Below, piece after piece: positions 48,751 to 60,785 of a stretch of DNA of 64,000 bases (position 1 is its first letter; each line of letters starts with the position of its first letter). Below the pieces are notes generated by a model that was not told the DNA's origin, searched no databases, and saw only the letters and a program-made list of their open reading frames with translations. The translations under genes were made by a program, and so were the position numbers. The stretch spans positions 499,855 through 563,854 of the forward strand of contig VXAY01002085.1 in the NCBI GenBank assembly GCA_013399855.1, read 5' to 3'. This stretch comes from Oxyruncus cristatus. Lineage: Eukaryota; Chordata; Aves; Passeriformes; Cotingidae.

Positions 48751-51741
48751 TTTGTTTTTTTTTTTTTTTTTTATCATCTCTTGTACTTAAAAAAATAAAA
48801 GTTTTGGATAATCTGAAAAAAAAATGCATCCATCTGGCGCTTTATTACATTCTTCTTTATTTTGTTTGAAAAATGGAAAAGTTATAGAAACATACTAAGA
48901 AAAAATTATATACTTAATGAGATACTAAAATCTTTTTTGGTCTATTTCATTTGTTCACTTATGAAATTCTCAAAATATAATAACAGGGATTAAGGATAAA
49001 TCAGAAGATTTTTTTATGTGTTTGTAAAAGGTGGAGACTCTCAACCCACTTTGATCAAAATTTCATTTTGGAAATGAAAAGGTCCTTTAACTACAGTAAA
49101 TACTATGGTATTAAAGCTGCTCGCTTTTTATTAAAACATTTTTAAGGGAGATTATTCAGCCTCTGATTTTCCAAGTTCATCCACAATTTACCCTCCTCTC
49201 CAATTTTCTATAATAAACTAGTCCCTGAAAAAAAAGTAACCCAACTTTTATTACAGTAGTTAGCAGCAGTCACAGCAGGTTGCATGCTGGCAAATGTGTG
49301 AGGGTGAGTAGCATAATTTGTACATTGAGAGGATGAAACAAAGCAATTTCCTGCATGTGTAGTTTGCAGCATCTCCTTGAAAGCTTTTAAGCAAATATCA
49401 TGTTGCAAAAACTGTCTAAGAACACACTTCCAACCAAACATCTATCAACTGAAGATGTAAATTTAGGTGCATTTCTATGGCTTTTATTTTACAGCTTGTT
49501 CCCCAGCTGAGACAAGTGCTCATCTAGAAACTAGACCTTTTAATTTGCTGGGAACATGGAAAGAGAGTCCAAGAATTTGGCCCATTATTTTTAGTTTCTC
49601 AGGAGTGTGTATATTATATTTCAAAGGTTGCATCTCACTCAACTCTCTGCATCCAAACATCAGATATAAACCTTAACTGAGATATCTGTGAACTCCCTAG
49701 AGTCAAAGGTATGAGACTGGTTATGTTCAGCCAATAATCACACACACACTGACAGGGAATCCTAACTCTCCTGGCCACCTGGTGTCTGATCCATGCCCTA
49801 GGGATGGTATGAGAATGCAGAACTGTTTGAAAGAACAGGGGTCTCTAAAATAGATCAAAATTGAACCACAGCTCTAATGAACTGCTCTCTGACAACCTGG
49901 GTTTTTCTTCAGAGGAAACAAGTAGGTTTGTTTCAGCAGAGACTCTGTGAGTGACCAAAGGTGCAAGTATTTTCTAAGTTCCAATAGACACCATAATTAA
50001 ACCAAAGTTTTGTTTGAGATGTAGGAGCACACATGTACATGTGCCTTTCCCTTTAGCAGCACTAGACGGTTATGTCACATTACATGTGTGTTTAAGGTTA
50101 TTAAAGTACTGTGAAATAAGCTTCACTCTAATACTGTGACAATATTCCTATGAAAGATTAAAAGAAAAATAGGAGGATGGAATGTTCTATTGGCAATTGC
50201 TGTAAAATGCATAAATTAAATCTAAAATTTTCTTTTATTTAGCTCTAAAAATAAAATGTAAATAGCATAGGATAGAATCAAAATACAATTTCTTGACACA
50301 GGATGGAACATATAAAATGTCAATACAAGTATAATTCATATTATTGCAGTGTACAACTCTATTCACTTCAGAGCTTTTGCTATTGAATAATTTTCATATC
50401 CAAAATGTCACACTGTCCTTATTGTTATTGGTCTCTACTTTGTCTATGCAGAGGCTGTTAGTTCAGTCCAAGACAGCAAATATTGTACATAACTTCTCTG
50501 GAGACTCTGCCTCTGTTCAAGAGCCAACTGAACTTCAATGCTCAGCCTGTGATTTCTGGACAGCTAGTTCATTAAAATACATGTTCAATTATACAACACT
50601 TAAAATACCATTTGAGTAGAAGAATTCTGGAAACTTATCAGTAGACTACTGTTTTACCTGACCATACACTGACAGTCAAAAGCTCCATCCAAACCTTATT
50701 GTTTATTTTCTTAGTGGAGGGGATTGGAGGTGATTCACATTTTCCACTAAAACAATTTAATGATATAGTCAGAGACCTATTATTTTCTGACAGCATATAA
50801 TTAACATTTCACTGAAAAACATATTTCATATTGTCTACTGCAGCTCATTCATTTTTTTCCTATGTCCATTTTGTATTGTAATTCCCAGTGTGAAATCTAC
50901 AGGCTCTACTTTACCTGAATTTATAACTATTGAACATCGCATTAGATACAGTCATTTTTTTCCACACTTTTGGTATTGACAAAATGCTGCATTTTATTAA
51001 CTAAAACATTAAAATATAATTTACTTTCTGTTGTTTTTCTGGCTATGTAAAAGTAGGTTGCTGATTGGTATGAGAATGAAATGGGAAAACATTAAGCAGT
51101 CCATTAACTTTGATTTATTAATAAGCATTCATTGAGGACACTTTCATTCATACAGAATTGGAATGGTTAGTTTCTATGAGATTAAAAGGCTTTTAAGAAG
51201 AAGATTTAAATATCATAGGAATCATTTGGACAGACCCACTTGACTTTATAGGTTTTTAAGGTAACAATGCCATTTTAACAATGTTCTCTATTTTTTATAA
51301 TTGGAGCCTCTGATTATTTAGAAAGAGATTTTGTAATTTTGATGTGCTGTTCCTGATGGACTCCTGCATTCGTTTTTCCTGTAGAATACAATGTGACATG
51401 TATTTAAGTTAACCTGATTTTACATTCTTCCAACTGCTTTGTTCCTCTGGGCTCTGGGGGGGGAGGGGGTGCTGTGGGTAGTCTGTACTAACATGCATGA
51501 GCAGTCTTATGCTATATAATTTAAGTTGCCATCTGTTTAAAGAAAAACTTTTATGCATGTATTTTTTCAGTTTTTTTTTTTTTTCTAAAAGAGAATAATG
51601 CTTCACAATGCATTGAATTTAAAAGAAAGAGACAGACAATACTAGAATTGCAGATGTGTTGAAATTCATTACTTATTTAGCAAATTTGGGCATTCTTCTA
51701 TTTATTGTTTTTCATAAGCAAGATATGATCCTTAATCATAA
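48751..51741. other. Unique AT-rich DNA, no gene seen
   Basis: About 3 kb. The only compositional oddity is a G-run (GGGGGGGGAGGGGG) at about 51455-51469. Short frames are without domains. Confidence 0.5.
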
Positions 51742-52032
51742 AATCACAGAATCACAGAATACTTTGGGTTGAAAAGCACCTTTAGAGACCGTCTAGTCCA
51801 ACTCCCCTCTGTGGGCAGGGATATCTTTCTCTATAACAGGTTGATTGAAGTCCCATTCAACCTGACCTTGATCATATCCAGTCATGGGGCATCCTCAACT
51901 ACTCTGGACAGGCTGTTCCAGTGTCTCCTCACCCTCACCATAAAATACTTCTTCCTTATGTCCAACCTAAGTTTACCCTCTTTCAGTTTAAAACTGTTGT
52001 TTCTTCTCACCTCTTGTCCTGTCTGTTACTAA
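51742..52032 (-). mobile_element. CR1 LINE copy, left member of an opposed pair
   Basis: The plus strand begins AATCACAGAATCACAGAAT, two 8-bp units of the CR1 tail in reverse complement. The body has GACCGTCTAGTCCAACTCCCC, GGACAGGCTGTTCCAGTGTC and CTTCTTCCTTATGTCCAACC in the usual minus-strand order, ending at about 52032 (CTCTTGTCCTGTCTGTTAC). 5'-truncated. Confidence 0.92.
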
Positions 52033-52057
52033 AGGATGTTATGTAAGGTCTTTCTCC

Positions 52058-52132
52058 ATCAGAGGGTTGGAACCAAATGATCTTTAATTTCCCTTCCAAC
52101 CCAAACCACTCTGTGATTCTATGATTCTCTAA
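52058..52132 (+). mobile_element. CR1 LINE 3' tail, right member of an opposed pair
   Basis: About 75 bp of CR1 3' end in plus orientation: CAGAGGGTTGGAACCAAATGATC, CCCTTCCAACCCAAACCAC, then TCTGTGATTCTATGATTCT. It faces the minus-strand copy just to its left, so the two 3' tails point outward and can pair over about 70 bp. Confidence 0.9.
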
Positions 52133-53131
52133 TCTTTCTTAGAAGTCCCATGTAGACATTAGAATACCTCAGTAATGTCTTCAAGGTACCTTCTCTTCTC
52201 AAGTAAAAGAGGAAAAAAAAAGAACCTTTTTTTTTTTTTCATATCTGCATGTAGTTTTCACTTCCTTCTGAGGACTGAAATTTTCCTGAATAGTTCCACA
52301 CAGTTGTACAGGAGACAGAGTCTGGTCTGTAATGATGTGAAACCTCTGTGGTCGTTTGACTGTGACTGGCTACCAGGCAGTCACCAAGATGCTCTTTCCC
52401 TCCCTGTCCATGAACAGAACAGTTCATCAGATACACTACAAATAGATGGGGAGATAAGACAGGGTGATCACTTACCACTCACATTATATTATGTAATAAT
52501 ATATCAAAACTAATTAACATTAAAGAAAGCACGTTTTGGAAGTAACAGCATCAAAATCAATTTACAATTGTGGCAGAGGACATGCATGTCTTCTATTCTT
52601 TGGAACATAGACAGGATTTTAGCAAAAGCACGATCAATTAAGAGGGCAAATGCTCTGTCACAGAGCCCATTTAGAATTTAAATTTCTAATGGGGCTTAAA
52701 TACTAATGGTTTTGGGAAAAAAAAATCAGTGGTTATTGCTTCTCCCTCCAGAAACTGTTTGATCTTTGTGCAACTGCAAATACCCTTTAGACTTCTGTCC
52801 TCACAGTTATTTAGGAATCTATCCTTTATTTTAGCTGGTACTCTTCTTTTGCAGTATCTCTGAATTCTGTAGGTTGTGTTTTGCAACCTTTCTGCTAGAC
52901 TGGAAAATGCAGTAATACCCGACTAATAAATTTTAAATAGATTAAGATCTTCATAAATCTATCACAGTGACGACTCTGGGGTACGTTTAAGTCTTCAGTT
53001 CTGAGACTGGGGCAAACGAACAGCAGTAGACACAGACATAGTAAGTGATTCTCTTCCTGGTAAGTGATAACTTTTGCACCCACTATTTTTGATTTGCATC
53101 TTCTATAGCTCTGATTTAATCTTTCTTATGA

Positions 53132-53132
<1 letters not shown>
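52133..53132. other. Unique DNA, no gene seen
   Basis: Overlapping frames at 52175-52513 (plus) and 52239-52478 (minus) have no recognisable domain. Includes a T-run at about 52227-52240. Confidence 0.5.

Positions 53133-53163
<31 letters not shown>
53133..53163. repeat. (TA)n microsatellite
   Basis: About 15 uninterrupted TA units, self-complementary and able to extrude as a cruciform. Confidence 0.97.
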
Positions 53164-53166
<3 letters not shown>

Positions 53167-53354
53167 CCATAGACACTTCCCTCCTGAGTCATTTTCCTTA
53201 AGTGTCTGTGCTGGTGGTATCACAGGCCATCTCCATGGAAACAATTGTGATACTACAAAGACCGAGTTGTGACACCGTAAAATGAATCAACCAAGAGAAG
53301 GAAAGTTTGTGAATAGAAAAGAAACTTCTACTAAAAAATTTAGTAAATTATAGC

Positions 53355-53470
53355 AAAAAAAAATATATGTAATCTATATAGTATAATATATATATTATAT
53401 ACATACACAATATATATATACACATATACAATATATGATATACATATATTATATATATATAGTATAATAA
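53355..53470. repeat. Interrupted AT/ATAC-rich repeat block
   Basis: Dense TATA, ATACATA and TATATATATA runs with C interruptions, 190 bp downstream of the pure (TA)n tract. Probably a decayed, larger dinucleotide expansion. Confidence 0.9.
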
Positions 53471-54944
53471 TGTCTACATAGTAGATACATGTAATAGTGT
53501 TCAAGGGCTTTTTCCCTATGAAGAAAGTAATTTTTTAAAAGTGTGTTTGAATATGATGGCAGCTCTTTACATTAAATCACTGTCAATCTTTTTCAGCTGA
53601 CAGTGTGAGCATATTTAAATAGCTTTATAGCTACAGTACCATATGTTGCAGTGAGTACAAAAATGCAAAATTCTCAATAGAAAATATTCTCTGTTTTAAG
53701 GTGAACAGAAAGAGTGATATTTCTGATATTGTTGTCTTTATTGATATAACTTCTGCCACAACTGGATTATATGAAATCTATAAATACACTCCTTTTGCAA
53801 GTTGCATTTTCTGATGGAAATTTGCTGCAAGGAATAAATATTTCAGATACTTTCATTTGTATATTTGCCATATAGCTTTCCTTTTTCTTTGTTCATCCCC
53901 AACTTAGAGAAAGAATTACATCACTAGAAATTATTTTTCTCATGTTCTGAACATCAACTGACTCTTCTGTAGGTACTGCAAGCATACACTGACTCTTCAC
54001 TTAATTAACTAGAGCTTTCTTTAGCAGTTATCATTTTACTCCGTGGGCTTTTTACAATTGGACACGTATGAAAAATGTGTAACACCTCAACAATCAAGTC
54101 ATACATTTAATACTGTCCTGAACACAGCAAGTCTTTCGTCTGTTTATATTTGATACATGAAATTACTATCCGTTCCATGTGAAAAAGCTGCTTCTACTTT
54201 CAGTACCAAAGAATATAAAATTTTCTTCTATTTAATTTTTCATCCAAGGCATAGTCTCATCAAGGTTTGGCAATAGAACTTATTAAATCTATTTTAAATC
54301 CTACTCCAAAATTGTTCATCTGGATGTCCAGACTTACTCATGCACGCTTTTTAATCAGTATCAGGTACCAGAACACCCAAGACAGTCTAGAAGAGAATAA
54401 TTGGATGTTTTTTTTTTTGCTTGAGGCTGCATCCTTCAGCCTATTCCAGGAAGTTTGTATAAGACGTGTAACTGAAGCAAATACTCACAAGTTCCTTAAT
54501 CCCTTATATCTGTCATTTATAACTGTATAAAGGGTATTTAGAACTGCCACATGAATAAGCAAAGACTTTTACTTTGTGAATTGTTTTGCAGATGTCCATT
54601 GTGGCAGTATCTTTTCTGTACCTTAGGACTGAAAGAGGATTCTAAAAGACTGCAAAGTCCATATAAGTTGCACCAGGGTGTCAGAAATAACACCTGTTGC
54701 AAGGTGGGGGAAAGCAGTCTGCTGCAGTCTGAAAATGAGTATATTCTGAAAAAAACTCAAGCTAAGTATTCTTGTAGATATAATCCATCCATAGTAGTTT
54801 AAGTTGCAGAGAAGGTATTTTTCCAGCAGATGGACAATGCCCTTTAGAGCTTATTGGAATACTGGGAGTTTTGCTATGGAATATCCTCACGCAAGTTTTG
54901 GTAGTGAGGTGAGTGCATCCAAAGAGAAATGAAGCTAGTGAAGA
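53471..54944. other. Unique AT-rich DNA, no gene seen
   Basis: No recognisable gene. Frames at 54267-54530 and 54551-54802 (plus) have no domains. Confidence 0.5.
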
Positions 54945-55110
54945 ATATAGGGAACAAGTCTGATGAGGAGCGGGCTGAGGGAACTGGGGTTCCCTCAACC
55001 TGGAGAAAAGGAGGTTCAGGTGAGACCTTATCACTCTCCTGAAAGCAGGTTGTAGTGAGATGGGTGAGTTCTCTTCTCTGAGTCCACAGCAGATGAGGAA
55101 AGCTATTGGA
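54945..55110 (+). mobile_element. CR1 LINE internal fragment, plus strand
   Basis: Sense-strand CR1 ORF2 region: GAGGAGCGGGCTGAGGGAAC, CAACCTGGAGAAAAGGAGG, GTGAGACCTTATCACTCTC, CTGAAAGCAGGTTGTAGTGAG. It lacks both the 3' tail and the 5' part, so it is an internal relic in the opposite orientation to most copies here. Confidence 0.85.
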
Positions 55111-57559
55111 CAACACGCTTCCTGAACACTCTCATGTTAATCTATTACACGAAGCCAAATTTGTGGGCTTTGGGACAAAGGAAGATTCTTCTTTGTGGTC
55201 CAGTAGAGTCAACTTTTATCTCAGACCCCATGGTTGATTCAGACCCAGTGTGGTATAGTCAGGTTGCCATTGCTCCCAAGTCCAGCCAACAGTGGCATGT
55301 ATTTCTGGTAGGTGCCTGTCCACCCACCATGCTGCAAACATGGCCAGCCGCAGAAACCAACATAAACTGAGAGCAGTGTCTTTCCTGGCACTGCATAAAC
55401 ATGGCCAAACATAGACATCACACACCTGTTCCTCCTCTCTGACCGATCAAGGTTTAGGTTCATTCACCTCAAATCTTTTGGTTCACAGACACAGCCACAT
55501 TCTCAGACACCTAGAATGTTACCACATGCTCTAAATCTTTTCAAATCCTTATGCAGATCCCCATCCCTTTATCGAGTCATTGGCTCAGACCTGTTTTTTT
55601 TTTTTTTTCTGAGTGTCTCCTCTGACTTGCTGGCTAGTCCTGCTCAAAATTTTATAACAAAAGAAATACATGCACACATGTAAGTGTATGCACAGATCAG
55701 AGAGGAGTCCCAGAAGTTCACACAGAAAGTTACTAGGAATAACTTTTAATAAGAAAACAAGACAGCCTGCAGTGGTTAGGTGCAGGGCTCAATGAGGCAA
55801 AGCATTGATCTGAACTTTTCTCTTGCTCAGTTGGTCCCCTTTATCTTCCTTCCTCTCCACTTCTCATTCTCGTTTTTCTTCCATCCACATCGATCATTCC
55901 CTTCCTTCATCTTTATCTCTTCCCAGGTATAAAGGTCATCCTAAATTAAGTAGTCACAGTTTTGCTGCATCCATACCTAAAACTGCCACTTCTGTTGTAG
56001 TTTCCTAGGGCATTCCAGCCTCATACACAGTGAGTGACACAGTAACCTTGTCTGTCAGGCAAGCCTTGCAGGTTATAATTACCAAGGCCACACTGACATT
56101 GAAAGATTTCCTTCCCCTAGAAGTTTCCAATTCTCTCAGTTACCTCTGGGGTTTGGATGTCTATCACCTTGGTCTCCCTTAACCACCTACAATATCGGAC
56201 TATTTCTTGTAGTGAGACCCATAGCACCTTCTTACTACTACATCCTGCAACTTCTCATGATCAGTTCGCTCATCTAAACCTCAGACCAGGGCTAAGTGAT
56301 CTGTCTATGTATCTTAAATTAGACATGGACTCTGCAGTTCCTCTGCTTTCTTTTGGCTCTCTGAGAAACAGTTTTAGAAATTAATGAACTTACAGATTTG
56401 CATCTCTTTATAAATAAATTGTCTATTTACTGTTTCACATTCACTTGGTCAAATCTGCTTTTTTCTGACTGTGCAGTGCTCTATTCCATCAAATATATTT
56501 TTGCGGAAGAGCTACAGTATCAGTACACCGTTAGGCAAAAGTACCTAAAGTATTATTATAGAAGCATATATAATTAATTTTTGCTGACATATAGAATTAA
56601 TTTTCCACTGCCTTATAAATGAACTTTGATGAAAGAATCTTCATATTTTAATCTTTCTCTTTAATCACTACAAGGGAGTTTATATATACATATACATACC
56701 AAGAATGGAACAACATTCATTGGAACCTGAAGATGTACACCTATATTGTTTTTTTATTTGAAATTGTAGTAGACAAGGAAGTCAGTTTCTGTTTGTAGTG
56801 AAGCCCAATAAAACCTAATACATTCAAATTTCTGTAAAAGTTTGAGACTACTTTCTGTCTGAGAATGATCTTAAGAGTTTGAGATTTATCATTTTGTGGA
56901 CATTTTTCTAGAAGTAAAAGTAGACATCAATTCATTGCTTGTAAAGTAAACAAATGGTCCACAGCAAGTCAATCTTTGTTTTACTTTACTAAAAAAATAG
57001 GTGATACAGATACAAAATGCAGAGTGACGTACAAACCCAATAAATCAGACACTGCTAATGAATTAAAGTCTGCAGGCTAAATAATTTAATCAACAATTGT
57101 TTTTATATTTATTACTGAAACTGACCTCAAAGTTCAAGCCTTTCTCAAAGTTTCTCTAGAGAATAGAAATGTATTTGGAGTGCAACCAGTGATATTGAAA
57201 TTAAGTACTATTATCTCACATGGGCTTTTTATGTCTAAAATACAAGATTTGAAGAAAAAATAAATAAGTCTTGAAGTTATTGCAAACAACTTGGGATTTT
57301 CCAAAATGCCAGTAGGAAAATGGCAGCATACACTGTACAGAAGAAAGCCAAGACATCAGAAGATGTTTGAGACTTTTGTTTCAGAACAGTGTGTGTTTGG
57401 TAGTCTTTGGGCAGTTACTGATAGATGTTTGCTAAACTTACCAAAAGCCTCCAAACCCAGGCATCCTTTAGGTTTGCTTTTTCATTATTTTTCTATCTGT
57501 TGCACTAAAACTCCCCACTTTTTTCATAATATGTAATTTAATCTCTCTGTTCTGCAAGC
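55111..57559. other. Unassigned DNA, partly GC-richer at 55.2-55.5 kb
   Basis: The 55215-55480 stretch is less AT-rich than its flanks and carries overlapping frames on both strands (55134-55370, 55216-55425, 55239-55463). None resembles a known family, and an old unrecognised repeat is possible. The rest is AT-rich with a T-run at about 55593-55608 and nothing recognisable. Confidence 0.45.
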
Positions 57560-58770
57560 TAAATTTTTTTCTTCTTGTCCTTCCCCAAGCAGATATGTTA
57601 AATAGCTTATCATCATTCTCTTTTTAATCACATTTTATATACTAGAAGACAATTATCACTACACCTATTCTTTTTTCCCTTTTTTTTTCAAGCTAAATAC
57701 ATTCCTTCAGCCTTTCCAAGAGGTCTTATTTTTTGAATTTTTTTTTAATTTGTTTTCTTCCTTTTCTTTGTACTTCCATCAGTTATGTTTCTAAAAGTTC
57801 TGTCACTTAAAGAAGATGTAGTACACTAGTAGAAGTCTTATGTTGGGCAAAAAGAACAGGAAAACACACACTTTCTATACTCCTCATTCAACACTCCTAT
57901 TGATTATGCTCCAGATTAAAATTAGCATTTTTGCATCGTCTTGTACATTTTGTCTATTCTAAATCCATCATAATCTTTCACATTTTACCTATAATCTTCT
58001 ACAGCTTAGTTCTTTGTACTACTGCTTACTTAATTTCATACTGTTTATTTTGGACATTTCTCTAAATAATCAAGATGATTTCAGATTTGAATGCTGCCCT
58101 CCAGAGTGTTTGGAATTTATTAACCACAACAAGTGTAATATATGTACTACCTATTCAGTAAACCTAAAAAAATACGTGGAGACTGATCCTTCCGTAAACT
58201 TTTCAAACTGTAGTTTCTCCCTCTGATTGAAAACTACCTGTAGATAGTATCTGGAGTAAGATTTTTCATCTAATTATCTGCCTACTCTGGCAATGATTCA
58301 AGATATCACTGTATGTCACAGTTCAACAGCCTTTCTGAAGTTCTGATATAACCCCTCTACTGAATATTCTTTATCCAATAGTACATTTATCCTGCCAAAT
58401 AAATAAATTAGAAGGCTTTCTGCTGTTCAGGCTAAATACATCTGTTTGAGTTCTCTCACACGTTGTCAACATTGTTTATTCTCTATAAGCTTATACTTTA
58501 TTTCATAATTTATTCATAGTAGTTTTTTTTTTTTCTGGAACCAAAATCAGACTCCCTGCTCTATAATTTTACTGACCCTGCTTTTCTGGTCTTCTTAATA
58601 TAAGTACTGGGTTTTTTTCCCTTCAGCCCTCTGGGACCTTCATTCTATTCCAAATAGTCTCAGTACTAATCACTAACAGTTCAGACACTGCATCAGTTTG
58701 TTCTTTCAGTGCTCCAGGGAGAATTTCATCAAACCCTGCCAAACAGAATATCTTTAGCTTTTCTCTGACT
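57560..58770 (-). mobile_element. Ancient amniote-type CR1 LINE, ~1.2 kb, heavily decayed
   Basis: No tail or open frame remains, but the order of blocks matches old CR1 ORF2 on the minus strand. AAGCTAAATACATTCC..CAGCCTTTCC is at about 57691-57718, CAACACTCCTATTGATTATG..TTAGCATTTTTGCA at about 57890-57936, and ATTTCTCTAAATAATCAAGATGATTTCAG..TGCCCTCCAGAGTG at about 58056-58109. AGCCTTTCTGAAGTTCTGATAT is at about 58329-58350, TCTATAATTT..GACC at about 58560-58577, and CCCTCTGGGACCTTCATTC..AATTTCATCAAACCCTGCC at about 58627-58740. These cover the reverse-transcriptase and C-terminal region. The divergence suggests an insertion older than the avian CR1 copies here. Confidence 0.7.
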
Positions 58771-60785
58771 GTTCACACACTATTTTATTCTATAGTAATC
58801 TTTTGATAAAACTTAATTTTGCTAAATTTCTGATTACAATTAATGCTTTTTATTTCAACAGAAAAAGAACAAAACCCTGCTTACACACTATAATTTCTTA
58901 TTTCTTCTCTTATTTGTTTTGTGTGAAAAACTTTATTTGCTCAAATAACTAAAAAGTTTTAAGACTCACAGGAAAACTCAATCAAAAATAGTACTTTAGT
59001 AATTGTATTTTATCTTGTTCCTTTTTTTTGGTTTAGGACTACGCTTCTCTAATGGGTCAAACATTTATGGCATATTAATGAATATAAATGGTGAAGTGCA
59101 AATCAAGTGCAAAGCAAGTATATATTATAATGATCAACTTAAGTGATTAATAATAGTGTCATTTTGGTTTATTCAAGTGTAACCTGGGTTCTATTTAGTG
59201 AAAGTCTCCTGGAATTTATCACCGTGTCATCAAAGTGAGAGAAAGCAAGCAGTACTGAAGGTGGTGATAATGAGCTATCAGGAACATCTGGCAATCATTC
59301 TTATCTTCAAAGATTTTTTAGCACTTAGTGAGTGTACCCCTTGCCACTATAAAGCAAAATGAGTAAGTAGGCTCTAAAGATATGCTGAAAAGTGAAGAAA
59401 AATTCAAATTCTTTTTTCAATAACTCATTAAAAAATACTGAAGTTGCTTTAGAAATTTCTCCCTAGATACATACAAGGAACAAAATAGACCTTGAAACAA
59501 ATGAGATTCCCTGGAGTCATCATCACTAACAGAGCTAGACACAAGCCCAGGTATTTCAGGTTATCAACATGCAGAGAAACTCTTACATTACTGAACAATT
59601 TGCTGAATCATGACTTCATGCTATTCAGTTTTCATCAGTTGCACTACAATAGCAATGACTGTAGTCAATTGGAAAGATTAAAGTGACTAGCGATAAATTA
59701 TGATGATGATATCCTTCTTCATTTGCTTAACCAGTTTTCTTTCATGATAGTCTTTGATCTTTTTAACAACATAGTTCATCAAACAAACATCACAATTTTT
59801 AATATAGATTATAAATTTTTAGTTCACAAATCTTTTCTCTCAATGATGGAACTTTGTGATATCACGAAATGACTTTTCTCAATTGGAACCTGTCAGAAGA
59901 AGAATAATTTAAACCAGATTGTGGTTGAAACAGTTTATTGATGTATAAACAACAAGCAGTTACCCAGCAGTGAGTGAACTACACATATAAGATCAATATT
60001 GGTAATAGAATAGCTGCAATACTGGAGGCAGGATGTTGAACCTGTACAATTTTATAGACACTTTTAACTTATCACAAATTGATTCCCAAAGGCTCTATTC
60101 AAACCAAAACACACACACGTGCATATACAGAGACAGACACATGCTTACAAGCCTGCTCTAGCAGAGCATGTGTGCTGCCAGCACCCCCCCAGTCTCCTCG
60201 AAGCAGGTCTGCCCCGTTTGCACACCCCTCCTTTGGGAGATGTGGGAGCTGCAGCTCCATGTGTCCATTTGCTGTCCCTACCCTGCAGGGATCACCACTC
60301 ACAAGGGACAGGACACTCAGTTCCTGACACTGGCAGGGAGGCTGCTCCCTCTGGGCTGGGCAGCAGCTGTGACGCCACAAGGTGGCCTCTGGCAGTGCCA
60401 AATCAGGTTTCACTCCTGTTATTTCCACTGCAAAGTCTCTTCCTCCTGTTATGAATTTTCATGTTCTTTTTATACTTCTAGCAGGCTAATTCCTGCTTTG
60501 TATCAGAAGCCTCATAATTCTCTGATTGCTTTTTAATCCTGATGATGGTTACATCAGCATCCTCTTTGCTCAACCAGTTTTAGGCAAATGGATTTAGACA
60601 GTTTTGAGTATTCAGTCCAGTCATGCATAATACTTCTGCACAAATTCGCATTTCACCAAGTTATCCAGACCAGTCATTCACCAAATGTTGAACAGTGCAA
60701 GTACCCCACAGAATTTAGCCCTAAGATGTTAACTTCTAAGAACTAGTGAAAGAAAAAGAAGGAACAAAAGAGAAAATAGGACATT
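58771..60785. other. Unassigned DNA with a GC-rich patch at 60.14-60.40 kb
   Basis: AT-rich to about 60.1 kb, then about 260 bp of GC-rich DNA with frames open on both strands (60099-60428 minus, 60079-60536 plus frames). These frames resemble no protein family. On the minus strand TATAAAATTG (about 60046-60055) follows this patch, so an LTR remnant in minus orientation is conceivable, but I see no defining ends. Confidence 0.4.

Noticed and set aside
60099..60536. Cys/Pro-rich frames of 80-122 codons on both strands
   Set aside because: All reflect one GC-rich, stop-poor patch. No recognisable domain, and the opposing frames cannot be distinguished.
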